From Collinsella sp. (lineage in GTDB: Bacteria; Actinomycetota; Coriobacteriia; Coriobacteriales; Coriobacteriaceae): a stretch of DNA of 55,333 nt. A program made the translations under genes and the position numbers. This document shows positions 17,327 to 25,396 of the stretch, piece after piece. A model generated the notes under the pieces. It worked only from the letters and a program-made list of their open reading frames with translations, made no database searches and had not been told where the DNA came from. The first letter of the stretch is position 1; each line of letters begins with the position of its first letter. The stretch spans positions 1-55,333 of the forward strand of contig JAHYYK010000005.1 of assembly GCA_019425005.1 (NCBI GenBank), written 5' to 3'.

Positions 17327-18031
17327 TTATCGGTTGGAGTTTCTGTTGTAACGAGCCATAAGGTAGAGCAGCTGAATGATCGAAGTGAGCGCTGCGGCAA
17401 CATAGGTAAGCGCAGCGGCCGTCAGCACCTTCTTGGCACCGTTGACCTGCTTGGAGCTCATACCCGACTGCTCAATATACGCCACGGCACGCCGACTGGC
17501 ATCAATCTCAACCGGCAGCGTAACCAGCTGGAACAGCACGCTAAACGAGAAGAAGATCAGTGCGAGGGTCGTGAGTCCCGCGATGTTCATAAACAGGCCC
17601 ATGAGCAGCACAATCGTCCAGGTGTTCTGGGTAAAGTTGACGACCGGCACGAGGGCGGTGCGTACCTTCATCATGGCATAACCACTTTGACGCTGAGCGG
17701 CGTGACCCGCCTCGTGACAAGCGACGGCAACGCTTGCGACCGAACCGCCCGAACGGTTGGCGTCCGAGAGATACAGGTTGTTATCCTGCGGGTTGTAATG
17801 GTCGGTGAGCTCACCGGCGACACCCTTGATACCCACGGCATTGCAACCGCTGGCGTCAAGCATGCGGCGAGCGACCGTGGCGCCCGTGTCGCCGTCTGAG
17901 CGAACCTTGGACCAGGTTTTGTACGTCGAGTTGATATAGTTCTGTGCGGCAAGGCCAAGTACCGTGCAGACAAGAACAACCATCAGGTACAGTGGGTCGA
18001 TGCCAAAGCCGTATCCATAGTAATAAGGCAT
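17327..18031 (-). CDS. YugP-family membrane zinc metallopeptidase
   Basis: A 234-residue membrane protein with an N-terminal hydrophobic segment (LYLMVVLVCTVLGLAAQNYI). A zinc-binding HEAGH motif lies in VACHEAGHAAQRQSGYAM, and two or three further hydrophobic segments lie in the C-terminal half. This arrangement is typical of the YugP neutral zinc peptidases, whose substrate is not established. The segment SDGDTGATVARRMLDASG upstream of the active site is also conserved in the family. It is monocistronic between rnd and xseA on the same strand. Confidence 0.88.
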   Translation of the reverse strand: MPYYYGYGFGIDPLYLMVVLVCTVLGLAAQNYINSTYKTWSKVRSDGDTGATVARRMLDASGCNAVGIKGVAGELTDHYNPQDNNLYLSDANRSGGSVASVAVACHEAGHAAQRQSGYAMMKVRTALVPVVNFTQNTWTIVLLMGLFMNIAGLTTLALIFFSFSVLFQLVTLPVEIDASRRAVAYIEQSGMSSKQVNGAKKVLTAAALTYVAAALTSIIQLLYLMARYNRNSNR

Positions 18032-18095
18032 GCGAATTCCTCCGAATCGAGTTACACGTTGGAGGCATTTTACCCACTCAAGCGGCTAGGCTTCC

Positions 18096-19229
18096 TTATA
18101 GCAATTCAATTTTGCCATCTTTGACCGTCAGCCCCATATTGCCCGAGAGCAGATCGTCCAGGCGCGAACCAACAAGCTCAAAACGCCAGCCTTCACGCAG
18201 GGGGCTCTGCTCGGGATGCTCAATATAGTCGGCCAGGTCATCGCGCGAGGCAATGACCGAGGTCGCCACTCCCGAGCGTTCGGCAACCAGGCGGATGAGC
18301 GCGTACATCAGGTCCGTCACGCTCTCCAGCTCCGGCGAAATCTGGCGATGCCCGCGCACCATGAGCGGCAGGCGATCGTGCGGGCAGCTCGCACCGCGCT
18401 TGATAGCCATGAGCGCACCGTCCACGTCGCGCTCCCCCAGCTGGTCGGTACCGCGGATGCTGCGGAACTCCTCAACGCGCACGGGGTTACGCTTCACAAG
18501 CGCCAGCAGCGTGTCGTCGGACATGACCCACTTGCGCGGGATGTTGCGGCGCTCGGCGCGATCCTCGCGCCAGGCGGCGAGCTCGCGCGCGATACCCAGC
18601 TGGTGACGGCTGCACGAATTGATGCGTTTGACCTTGCGGAACGCCTCGTGGCGATCGGCGCGATAGTGCGACTCGTCGGCCAGCGGGCGCAACTCGTCGA
18701 GCACCCAGTCCACACGGCCCAGCTCGCGCAGGCGACTCATCATCTCGGTATAGGCGACGATCAAGTACTTGACGTCATCGATCGCGTACTCGATCTGCTT
18801 ATCGCTCAGCGGGCGGCGCGACCAATCGGTTAGCGACTCGGTCTTGGGCAGCGATACGCCGCAGAACGCCTGAACGAGCGCTCCATACGAAATCTGCTGG
18901 CGCTCGCCCAAAAAGGCGGCGGCAACCTGCGTATCAAAAATCGGTCGCGGCAACGCTCCCACAGTGTGGAGCATAACTTCCATGTCCTGCGAGCAGGCGT
19001 GGAAGACCTTGATCACGCTCTCGTCGGCCATAAGCTCGGCAAGCGGCGACAGGTCGTCGATCACCAGCGGATCGACAGCGACACTCTCGGCGGGGGTGGC
19101 AATCTGGACCAGGCACAGGCGCGGATGAAACGTGCGCTCGCGCAAAAACTCGGTGTCGACGGCGATCGCGTCGAACTCGCGGGCGCGCTGGCAAAAGTCG
19201 ACCAGAGCCTGATGTGTGGAAATGTACAT
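18096..19229 (-). CDS. rnd: Ribonuclease D
   Basis: 3'-to-5' exoribonuclease of the DEDD superfamily that trims tRNA precursors. The first DEDD acid lies in IAVDTEFLRER, another in HACSQDMEVM, and the last in YAIDDVKYLI with the DEDDy tyrosine. A C-terminal helical region (about residues 190-320) corresponds to the HRDC domain. The 377 residues match the family. The longest frame begins 12 codons earlier, but MYISTHQALVDF aligns with the usual N-terminus. The ribosome site before it is weak, so the start is less certain than the identity. Confidence 0.88.
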   Translation of the reverse strand: MYISTHQALVDFCQRAREFDAIAVDTEFLRERTFHPRLCLVQIATPAESVAVDPLVIDDLSPLAELMADESVIKVFHACSQDMEVMLHTVGALPRPIFDTQVAAAFLGERQQISYGALVQAFCGVSLPKTESLTDWSRRPLSDKQIEYAIDDVKYLIVAYTEMMSRLRELGRVDWVLDELRPLADESHYRADRHEAFRKVKRINSCSRHQLGIARELAAWREDRAERRNIPRKWVMSDDTLLALVKRNPVRVEEFRSIRGTDQLGERDVDGALMAIKRGASCPHDRLPLMVRGHRQISPELESVTDLMYALIRLVAERSGVATSVIASRDDLADYIEHPEQSPLREGWRFELVGSRLDDLLSGNMGLTVKDGKIELL

Positions 19230-19327
19230 ATCAACCCATCGAATAAGGTTAGGCCCGAAAAACACGGGTAGGATATTGGCATTGCCCTACAACTATACTC
19301 GGTTAGTCACAGAACGGGAACGTAAGT

Positions 19328-20245
19328 ATGCGCTGCCTTATCATCCACAATCCGGCATCGGGTCCCAGCTCAGATGAAATCTACGCATTCACGCACGCCC
19401 TTGCACAGGGCGGCGACGAGGTCGTGATGCGCTTTATCGGCGATGGCATGGAGCCCGAGGACGCCGTGGCAGACGTTCGCGAGTTCGACCGCGTGGTCGT
19501 TTCGGGCGGCGACGGCACTGTCTCCAACGTGCTCGATCAGATGCGCGGATGCGGCGTCCCCACGCTCGTCTTCCCCTCCGGCACGGCCTGCCTGTTCTTT
19601 AACAACATCGGCAATGCCCCCGAGGCGGCGGCGCTCGCCAAGGCATGCCGCGCCGGCCGCACGGTCAAGGTGGACATGGGCGAGCTCTTTTGGCTCGACG
19701 AGAACGGCAACGAAAAGCGCCATGGCTTTATCATCATCGCCGGTTCGGGCTTTGACGCCGAGATCATGATGAAGGCCGCCCCCACCAAAAACGACATCGG
19801 CGAGATCGCCTACTTCCTCTCCGCTCTCGCCACGCCCAACCCCACGGTGGCGCACTTTACCATTGAGCATGATGGCATTGTTGAGGAGCTCGACGGCATC
19901 TGCTGCATGGCGGGCAACACGTCTGTCATCCAAAACGACATCAACCTGTTCCCCAACTGCCGTATGAACGACGGCATGGTCGACATCGTCGTTATTGAGC
20001 CCGTGCGCACGGTGCAGTTGCTCCCCACGGTAATCACCGCCGCGCTCGACCCCGCCGGCAAGGTACTCGGCCGCCCGCAGTTTAAGATCATCCAGACCAA
20101 AGAAGCCAAGATTACCTGCACGCCATCGCTCGGCATGCAGTTTGATGGCGAGATCATCTCCAGCAACTCCGGCGTCTTTGGCGCCCGCGCGCTACCGCAA
20201 TGCCTTGATATCATCGTCGACGAATTCTCGCCGCTCGGAAAATAG
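19328..20245 (+). CDS. Diacylglycerol-kinase-family lipid kinase
   Basis: A 305-residue member of the DagK/YegS catalytic-domain superfamily. It starts CLIIHNPASG (family PASG motif) and carries the nucleotide-binding VVSGGDGTVSNVLD motif and a later IAGSGFDAEIMM segment. It phosphorylates a lipid such as diacylglycerol, undecaprenol or a sphingoid-type substrate; the exact lipid cannot be told. The C-terminal half has the expected β-sandwich pattern with MQFDGEIISS. A 30-codon membrane-protein gene with a near-ideal ribosome site follows after 10 bases and is probably co-translated. Confidence 0.88.
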   Translation: MRCLIIHNPASGPSSDEIYAFTHALAQGGDEVVMRFIGDGMEPEDAVADVREFDRVVVSGGDGTVSNVLDQMRGCGVPTLVFPSGTACLFFNNIGNAPEAAALAKACRAGRTVKVDMGELFWLDENGNEKRHGFIIIAGSGFDAEIMMKAAPTKNDIGEIAYFLSALATPNPTVAHFTIEHDGIVEELDGICCMAGNTSVIQNDINLFPNCRMNDGMVDIVVIEPVRTVQLLPTVITAALDPAGKVLGRPQFKIIQTKEAKITCTPSLGMQFDGEIISSNSGVFGARALPQCLDIIVDEFSPLGK

Positions 20246-20255
20246 GAGGACCCCC

Positions 20256-20348
20256 GTGAACGACAACCCCATCCTTGGCTTTATCGTCATCGTTTTGGCC
20301 ATGCTCGTCGGCTATGCCATTAACGTGATTCACCGTCGAAAGAAGTAG
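20256..20348 (+). CDS. 30-residue single-pass membrane protein
   Basis: Starting at GTG 20256, a frame of 30 codons reads MNDNPILGFIVIVLAMLVGY then AINVIHRRKK. There is a short polar N-terminus, one hydrophobic helix of about 18 residues and a basic tail that would stay in the cytoplasm. AGGAGG lies 5-6 bases before the start, the strongest Shine-Dalgarno in this area. The gene begins 10 bases after the lipid kinase stop and ends 30 bases before a strong terminator. It may be a regulator or anchor for the kinase; no family was recognised. Confidence 0.65.
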   Translation: MNDNPILGFIVIVLAMLVGYAINVIHRRKK

Positions 20349-20377
20349 CCATTACTCTTAGACGGCCCGTGCAGCCC

Positions 20378-20427
20378 GGACCCCTCGCCGGCATGAAACC
20401 ACATGCCGGCGAGGGGTCCGCTTTTTT
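20378..20427 (+). terminator. Strong terminator after the lipid kinase unit
   Basis: A perfect 18-bp stem (GGACCCCTCGCCGGCATG at 20378-20395 with its complement at 20402-20419) with a 6-base loop is followed by six T residues. Confidence 0.93.
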
Positions 20428-20599
20428 CTTGACGCTTTATTTAGCTACATTTTTCTCTGGCGTTATACAAATTGATTTCCCACTAAATGAGTTCAATTTA
20501 CCGTTAATCGCATATTTCGCTACGCTTATCGAGTAAATAACTTTCATGAATGTATATTGTTTCGAATTCGTTACGCTAAGGGGGTGTAATTATTGGGTG

Positions 20600-20623
20600 A
20601 AGCCCTCTGGAGACAGAGGGCTT
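20600..20623 (+). promoter_or_regulatory. Leader hairpin of the C69 dipeptidase gene
   Basis: AAGCCCTCTG (20600-20609) and CAGAGGGCTT (20614-20623) form a perfect 10-bp stem with a GAGA tetraloop. It starts 43 bases before the ATG, downstream of an AT-rich promoter region (TATATT at 20553). It may be an attenuator or a message-stabilising 5' hairpin. The 200 bases upstream hold no gene. Confidence 0.5.
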
Positions 20624-20642
20624 TCGCACGCTGGGAGGGAAT

Positions 20643-22568
20643 ATGAGTAAAACTCATCCCGTCAACGCGCTCAAGAAGCTTGGCATAGGCCTTGCATTTG
20701 GAGCTGCAACCATCATGTCCATGCCGACCTCTGCACTCGCTTGCACGCAGGTCTACATGGGCAAAAACCTTACGGCCGACGGCAACACGTACTACGGCCG
20801 TTCCGAGGACTATGGCCCGCGCTATCTTAAGCACTTTGGCATTGAGCCCTCTCACGGCCCGGGACATACGTACAGCTCGGACGAGTCTTCGTTCATGTAC
20901 ACCTCGACCAAGACCACGTATCGCTACACCTATGTACGCGACCATCCCTCCCAGTGGGACAACCGCTGGGATGCCTACTCTGAAGCAGGCATCAACGAGA
21001 AGGGCGTATCCTGCTCCGCCACGCTAAGCACCAGTATGAATGCAGATGCCGAGACAGCAGACCCCCTGACTAAAACCGGCATCGGCGAGTACAACTACGC
21101 CAGCGTCATCCTGGGCGAGAGCGCCACGGCCCGCGAGGGCGTCGAGCTCCTCGGCAGCCTGATTGACGAGCAGGGTGTCTGCTCCAACGACCAGATCATC
21201 ATCGCCGACAACAACGAGACCTGGCTATTTGCCGCGCTTTCCGGTCACCAGTGGATCGGCATGAAGCTCGCCGACGACGTCGCCTCGATCAACCCCAACA
21301 TCGGCAACCTCAACTACGATGTCGACCTCAACGACCCCGAGAACTGCCTGCACTCCGAGGGCATCGAGTCCATGCCTAAGGAGAAGGGCTTTGCCGAGTA
21401 CACCGACGGCAAGTTCGACGTCGCCGCAACCTATGGCGAGACCATTCAGAATTCCGGTATGCACCAGTGGACCCGCTACGTCCAGGGCCGTAACTACTTT
21501 GGCAACGAGCTCCAGGAGGGCACCGACTACGAGATCGTCAAGGACGAGCGCGAAGAGGCTCGCGCCACGACCGGCGCCTTGGTCCACGAGATGCAGCCGC
21601 TGTTCTTCCAGCCCGGAAAGAAAGACTGGACTACCTTTGAGATGATTCGCTCTCTCGGTAACCGTGGCGAGAATACCCCGGGCCTTAACGCCAACACTGA
21701 CGGTGCCTATGCCATCGGCACCGAGCGCAACACCGAGATTCACGTCTTCCAGGTTCGCAACGGTCTTGATCCCCAGGTTGCAACAATCCAGTGGGAAATG
21801 CTCTCCCGCGCCGCGTACTCCGTCGCCATCCCCTTCTACTCCGCGCTGATTACCGAGGTTAGCCCGTATTTCAGCGACCAGACCGTCTCCTTCGACCACT
21901 GCAAAGAGACGGACATCGTGAACAACGAGGAGCCCGAGAACTCCATCAACTACGTCCTCATGGACATCAGCTCCCTCTGCTTTGAGAATCCCGATACCCT
22001 TGGTATCAGCGTCCGTTCCTACCTCGATGCACTCCAGAACGAGCTCATCGAACAGAACAAGGAAGTCGACGCCGCCATGCTGGCCGAGACGACCACCGAG
22101 GGCCGCACCGCTCTGGCCAACAAGGCCGGCACGGCTGCCACCGAGAACACCTACGTCAAGTGCAAGGCCCTGCTCCAGGAGATGCGCGCCTATCAGAAGG
22201 CCGGAAACTTTGACGAGCCCTTCACCCCGAGCGACCTGAACACCGAGACCAACGGCCTCAAGGTGTCCATCACTTACGCCAAGGATGCTCTTGCCACCGA
22301 TCCGGTCACCCCGGATCAGCCCGGCACCCCCGAGCAGCCCGGCACCCCCGAGCAGCCCGCTAAGCCCGAGCAGCCCACCACCAAGCCTGAGAAGCCTGGC
22401 AAGTCGGACACCACAACCACAGTAACCACCAACAAAACGAACACCAAGGGCGGCCTGCCCACCACCGGTGATCGTTTTGATGGCCGCATGGTGGCTGCAT
22501 TCGCCATCGCTGGCGTTGCCGTCATCTCCGCCGGTGGTTACTTCCTCTACCGTCGCAACAAGGAGTAA
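20643..22568 (+). CDS. Secreted, wall-anchored C69-family dipeptidase
   Basis: Ntn-hydrolase dipeptidase of family C69 (PepD/U34 type) exported and fixed to the cell wall. The 641 residues start with a signal peptide whose processing after SALA exposes Cys at the mature N-terminus (CTQVYMGKNLTADGNTYYGR). That Cys is the family nucleophile. The catalytic domain extends to about residue 540. It is followed by a Pro-rich spacer with repeats of the type PGTPEQ and a Thr-rich stretch. A sorting signal then follows: LPTTGD, a hydrophobic helix and a basic RRNKE tail, expected to be cut by a sortase. GGGAGG precedes the ATG. It likely releases amino acids from dietary or wall dipeptides outside the cell. 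It is bounded by terminators. Confidence 0.92.
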   Translation: MSKTHPVNALKKLGIGLAFGAATIMSMPTSALACTQVYMGKNLTADGNTYYGRSEDYGPRYLKHFGIEPSHGPGHTYSSDESSFMYTSTKTTYRYTYVRDHPSQWDNRWDAYSEAGINEKGVSCSATLSTSMNADAETADPLTKTGIGEYNYASVILGESATAREGVELLGSLIDEQGVCSNDQIIIADNNETWLFAALSGHQWIGMKLADDVASINPNIGNLNYDVDLNDPENCLHSEGIESMPKEKGFAEYTDGKFDVAATYGETIQNSGMHQWTRYVQGRNYFGNELQEGTDYEIVKDEREEARATTGALVHEMQPLFFQPGKKDWTTFEMIRSLGNRGENTPGLNANTDGAYAIGTERNTEIHVFQVRNGLDPQVATIQWEMLSRAAYSVAIPFYSALITEVSPYFSDQTVSFDHCKETDIVNNEEPENSINYVLMDISSLCFENPDTLGISVRSYLDALQNELIEQNKEVDAAMLAETTTEGRTALANKAGTAATENTYVKCKALLQEMRAYQKAGNFDEPFTPSDLNTETNGLKVSITYAKDALATDPVTPDQPGTPEQPGTPEQPAKPEQPTTKPEKPGKSDTTTTVTTNKTNTKGGLPTTGDRFDGRMVAAFAIAGVAVISAGGYFLYRRNKE

Positions 22569-22580
22569 CGTCCTAGCTGA

Positions 22581-22627
22581 GCGGGCAAGGCAGCAATGGC
22601 AGCCTCGCCCGCTTAGCCCGCTCTTTT
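22581..22627 (+). terminator. Terminator after the C69 dipeptidase gene
   Basis: AGCGGGC (22581) pairs with GCCCGCT (22617-22623), followed by CTTTT. An alternative inner pairing GCGGGCAAGGC with GCCTCGCCCGC also forms. Confidence 0.8.
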
Positions 22628-22631
22628 GACC

Positions 22632-22670
22632 GGCGGGAAACCCGCCTGAAATCTTTTTAAAAAAGATTTC
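22632..22670. promoter_or_regulatory. Second hairpin and AT-rich palindrome before the trp leader
   Basis: GGCGGG-AAA-CCCGCC (22632-22646) is followed by a perfect AT-rich palindrome, GAAATCTTTTT with its complement (22648-22670). The first hairpin plus T run could be a back-up terminator for the gene before. The palindrome lies about 20 bases upstream of a TATAGT -10-like hexamer (22692-22697), where a repressor could bind. No good -35 was found. Confidence 0.45.
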
Positions 22671-22755
22671 CCCGCACACACTTCGCTGTGCTATAGTGCG
22701 GCGCAACAGCAACTAGGTGCGACCGCGCCACGGCATCACGAAAGGAGCCACCAAC

Positions 22756-22824
22756 ATGAAGAACACGATGAACTCTCTCAACAACTGGTGGTGGCGTGAT
22801 GCGAATACGATCGGTCGACAGTGA
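22756..22824 (+). CDS. Trp-rich attenuator leader peptide (22 codons)
   Basis: ATG 22756 to TGA 22822 encodes MKNTMNSLNN-WWW-RDANTIGRQ, with three consecutive Trp codons (22786-22794). AAAGGAG lies 8 bases before the ATG. Three adjacent codons for the rarest amino acid in a 22-residue frame, followed by mutually exclusive hairpins and a terminator, is the hallmark of ribosome-mediated transcription attenuation as in trp operon leaders. The next gene resembles the TrpP tryptophan transporter, which fits. The peptide itself is expected to have no function beyond sensing charged tRNA-Trp. Confidence 0.9.
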   Translation: MKNTMNSLNNWWWRDANTIGRQ

Positions 22825-22891
22825 GTCCCTCACGCCTGTTTTTTAGCTCTAGGTGATTGGAAGGCCTCCGGTTTCGACCGGGGGCCTTTTT
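22793..22891 (+). promoter_or_regulatory. Tryptophan transcription attenuator
   Basis: The terminator is AAGGCCTCCGG (22861-22871) paired with CCGGGGGCCTT (22878-22888), in a T run to 22891. A competing pairing joins CGGTCGA (22812-22818, inside the leader frame after the Trp codons) with TCGACCG (22874-22880), which overlaps the terminator loop and 3' arm. GGCGTGA (22793-22799, overlapping the third Trp codon) also pairs with TCACGCC (22830-22836). Inferred logic: a ribosome stalled on Trp codons leaves CGGTCGA free and blocks the terminator. A ribosome that reaches the stop codon at 22822 covers it, and the terminator forms. Confidence 0.82.
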
Positions 22892-22968
22892 CTATCTCGA
22901 GCCCGATCGCATTCGCATCACGCGCCTCCGCTTTTCTCTTGCACTCCCATTCCGAAAGGATTTTCACC

Positions 22969-23538
22969 ATGTCTCAGAACACCGCCGCCCAGCCCCGCAC
23001 CGTCCAGACCGCCGACCGCGGCAAACTCGATGTCCGCGCCCTCGTCCTGCTCGCCATCCTGCTCGCCGCCGGCTTCATCCTCAACTTCACCGTCGGCAAG
23101 GCAATCTCGGGCATCTCGGGCGGCATGATCAGCCCCGAGTTCATCATCTCGGCCTTCTGCCTCACCATCCTGGTCGTTCGCCCCAACATCGGCCAGGCGC
23201 TCGTCATTGGCCTCATCTCGGCTGCCGTGATCCAGATCACCACCACTTCGCCGTTCGTCGATTTTGCCGCCGAGGGCATCGCCGCCATGCTCATGGCCGG
23301 CATCGTCAACGCCGCCGGCAAGAACGGTCAGGTCAAGCCTGCCGTCGCCATCGTCGCTACCTTCGTGACCACCTTTGTCTCCGGCGTCATCTTCATGGTT
23401 ATCAAGATGGCCATGCTTGGCGTGGTCGGCGAGCTCGCCGCCGCCATGTTGCCCGTCGTCGCCATGACCGCCGTCTTTAACGCCATTCTGGTCGGCGCTC
23501 TCTACCTGCCCATTCAGAAGGCCCTGAAGCTCAACTAA
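22969..23538 (+). CDS. trpP: TrpP-like ECF substrate-binding (S) component
   Basis: A 189-residue membrane protein with five or six hydrophobic segments after a polar N-terminus. The pattern GGMISPEFIISAFCLTILVVRP, the following IGLISAAVIQITTTSP and the C-terminal LYLPIQKALK recall the TrpP tryptophan transporter family of Firmicutes, which is thought to work as an ECF S component. AAAGGA precedes the ATG at 22969. The Trp-codon attenuator immediately upstream and the ECF ATPase and T genes downstream support a complete tryptophan importer. Family assignment is from remembered motif similarity; specificity is inferred mainly from the leader. Confidence 0.82.
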   Translation: MSQNTAAQPRTVQTADRGKLDVRALVLLAILLAAGFILNFTVGKAISGISGGMISPEFIISAFCLTILVVRPNIGQALVIGLISAAVIQITTTSPFVDFAAEGIAAMLMAGIVNAAGKNGQVKPAVAIVATFVTTFVSGVIFMVIKMAMLGVVGELAAAMLPVVAMTAVFNAILVGALYLPIQKALKLN

Positions 23539-23582
23539 CCCACAGTGCCCCATCGGTAAAGACTGTCCCAAACAACTAGCTT

Positions 23583-23626
23583 TTGGGGACGTTCTTAAAC
23601 GACTAGTCATTAAAGAACGTCCCCAA
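23583..23626. repeat. REP-like palindrome with GGGGACG core
   Basis: TTGGGGACGTTCTT (23583-23596) and AAGAACGTCCCCAA (23613-23626) form a 14-bp stem around an ACTAGT-containing loop. It lies inside the operon, between the S-component and ATPase genes. The GGGGAC start recalls palindromic repeats scattered in coriobacterial genomes. It could be a weak internal terminator that sets S:A:T ratios. Confidence 0.65.
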
Positions 23627-23644
23627 TGACTATGAAAGGTATCC

Positions 23645-25396
23645 ATGGAAACGATCATCAACGTCGACGATGTCTCGTTCTCCTATGGCACGCAGACCGA
23701 GCAGGCGCTCAGCCACATCTCACTCGGCGTGAACAAGGGAGATTTCATCGGCATCATCGGGCCCTCGGGCGCCGGCAAGTCCACGCTTGCCGCCTGCCTG
23801 TCGGGCGCCGTGCCCCACCACTACACCGGCACGTTCTTTGGGTCCGTCATGGTTGACGGCCACGACACCTGCGAAGCCTCGCTCACCGACGTATCGCAAA
23901 TCGTCGGCAGTGTGCTGCAGGATATCGACACGCAGATGGTCGCTTCGGTCGTCGAGGACGAGATGCTCTTTGGCCTCGAGAACTTTGGCGTTCCCCACGA
24001 CCAGATCGAGCGGCGCGTGAGTGAAACGCTCGAGACCGTCGGCATCAGCGACCTGCGTGACCGCGAGATCGCCACCCTCTCGGGCGGACAGAAGCAAAAG
24101 GTGGCCATCGCTGCCATCCTCGCCATGCGTCCGCGCGTCTTGGTTCTCGACGAGCCCACCGCGGCACTCGACCCCGCCAGCTCCACGTTGGTCTTCGAGA
24201 CGCTGCGTGAGGCAAACCGCGCGCTTGGAATCACCATCGTCGTCGTTGAGCAAAAGGTCGCCCTACTCTCGGAGTACTGCAACCGCGTGCTCGTGCTCAA
24301 CCATGGCGAAATCGCGCTGCAGGGCGAGCCACACGAGGTCTTCGCGCATACCGACGAGCTCCGTGCCATCGGCGTCGACTGCCCTCGCGTCACGCGTATC
24401 TTCAATAGCCTCGAGGCCGATGGCCTGGTAAGCGGTACCCCTTGCTTGGATGTCGATGAGGCCGAGCGCCTGATTTCGGGCATCGTCGACCCCGCACGCG
24501 CGGCCAGCGAAGCCCAGGCGCCCGCCGGCTCCCCGCATGCACCGTCGTTGCGCCCTCATGCCAAGGACGCCGAACCCGTACTCACCTTCGACCATGTTGA
24601 GTTTGCCTATCCCAATGGCGGCGCCGCCGTACACGACCTCAACCTGACGCTCTATCCCGGCGAGCTCGTGGGCATCGTCGGCCAAAACGGTGCCGGCAAG
24701 ACCACGCTCACCAAGCTGCTCACAGGCCTGCTCAAGCCCGCCTCGGGCAGCGTGCGCGTCACGGGACTGGATACCGCGGCCGTTCCCACGAGCCGCATCG
24801 CCCGCGAAGTCGCAACCCTCTTCCAAAACCCCGACCGCCAGATCTGCAAGGATACCGTACTCGACGAGGTCGCTTTTGGCCTGGAGCTTGCCGGCATCGA
24901 CCGTGCCGAGGCTCTGCGTCGTGCTCAACTTGTTATCGACCGCTTTGGCCTGCCTGCCGATGAGGCACCTTTCTCGCTTTCGCGCGGCCAGCGACAAATG
25001 GTGGCGCTTGCCTCCGTCGTAGTGGTTGAGCCCAAGATCGTCGTGCTCGACGAGCCCACGAGCGGCCTTGATTACCGCGAGTGCATGACCGTCATGGAAA
25101 CAGTGCGCACCATGGCCGAGCGCGGTTGCGCCGTGATTATGGTCTGCCACGATATGGAAGTCGTCTCGGATTTTGCCGAGCGTATCGTAGTAATGGCCGA
25201 CGGTCGCATCCTCGGCCGCGGCCGCACGCACGAGCTATTCTCGAACATCGATCTCATGCGGCGTGCCTACGTGGAGCCTCCCCAGGTTATTGAACTCTCG
25301 CGCCGTCTGGCATCTTCCGTCTCGCCCGCTTTTGCGCAGGTGAGCGAGGTCACCGATGTCGTTCGAATTACCAAGGAGATGGTCCGCCGTGGTTAA
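23645..25396 (+). CDS. Fused double ATPase of an ECF transporter (EcfA-EcfA')
   Basis: A 583-residue protein with two ABC ATPase domains in one chain. Domain 1 (about 1-240) has Walker A GPSGAGKS, signature LSGGQKQ and Walker B VLVLDEPT. Domain 2 (about 310-560) has Walker A GQNGAGKTT, signature LSRGQRQ and Walker B IVVLDEPT, then the switch HDME. ECF transporters usually use two separate or two identical ATPases; a fusion is a known variant in Actinobacteria. A linker rich in Ala/Pro joins the domains. The ATPase supplies energy for the TrpP-like S protein; both flanking genes belong to the same transporter. AAAGG precedes the ATG. Confidence 0.93.
   Translation: METIINVDDVSFSYGTQTEQALSHISLGVNKGDFIGIIGPSGAGKSTLAACLSGAVPHHYTGTFFGSVMVDGHDTCEASLTDVSQIVGSVLQDIDTQMVASVVEDEMLFGLENFGVPHDQIERRVSETLETVGISDLRDREIATLSGGQKQKVAIAAILAMRPRVLVLDEPTAALDPASSTLVFETLREANRALGITIVVVEQKVALLSEYCNRVLVLNHGEIALQGEPHEVFAHTDELRAIGVDCPRVTRIFNSLEADGLVSGTPCLDVDEAERLISGIVDPARAASEAQAPAGSPHAPSLRPHAKDAEPVLTFDHVEFAYPNGGAAVHDLNLTLYPGELVGIVGQNGAGKTTLTKLLTGLLKPASGSVRVTGLDTAAVPTSRIAREVATLFQNPDRQICKDTVLDEVAFGLELAGIDRAEALRRAQLVIDRFGLPADEAPFSLSRGQRQMVALASVVVVEPKIVVLDEPTSGLDYRECMTVMETVRTMAERGCAVIMVCHDMEVVSDFAERIVVMADGRILGRGRTHELFSNIDLMRRAYVEPPQVIELSRRLASSVSPAFAQVSEVTDVVRITKEMVRRG

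Noticed and set aside
22250..22430. PGTPEQ-type repeats as a tandem DNA repeat or CRISPR-like array
   Set aside because: They are in-frame Pro-rich spacer repeats of the wall-anchored dipeptidase, leading to LPTTGD; there are no spacers of uniform length.
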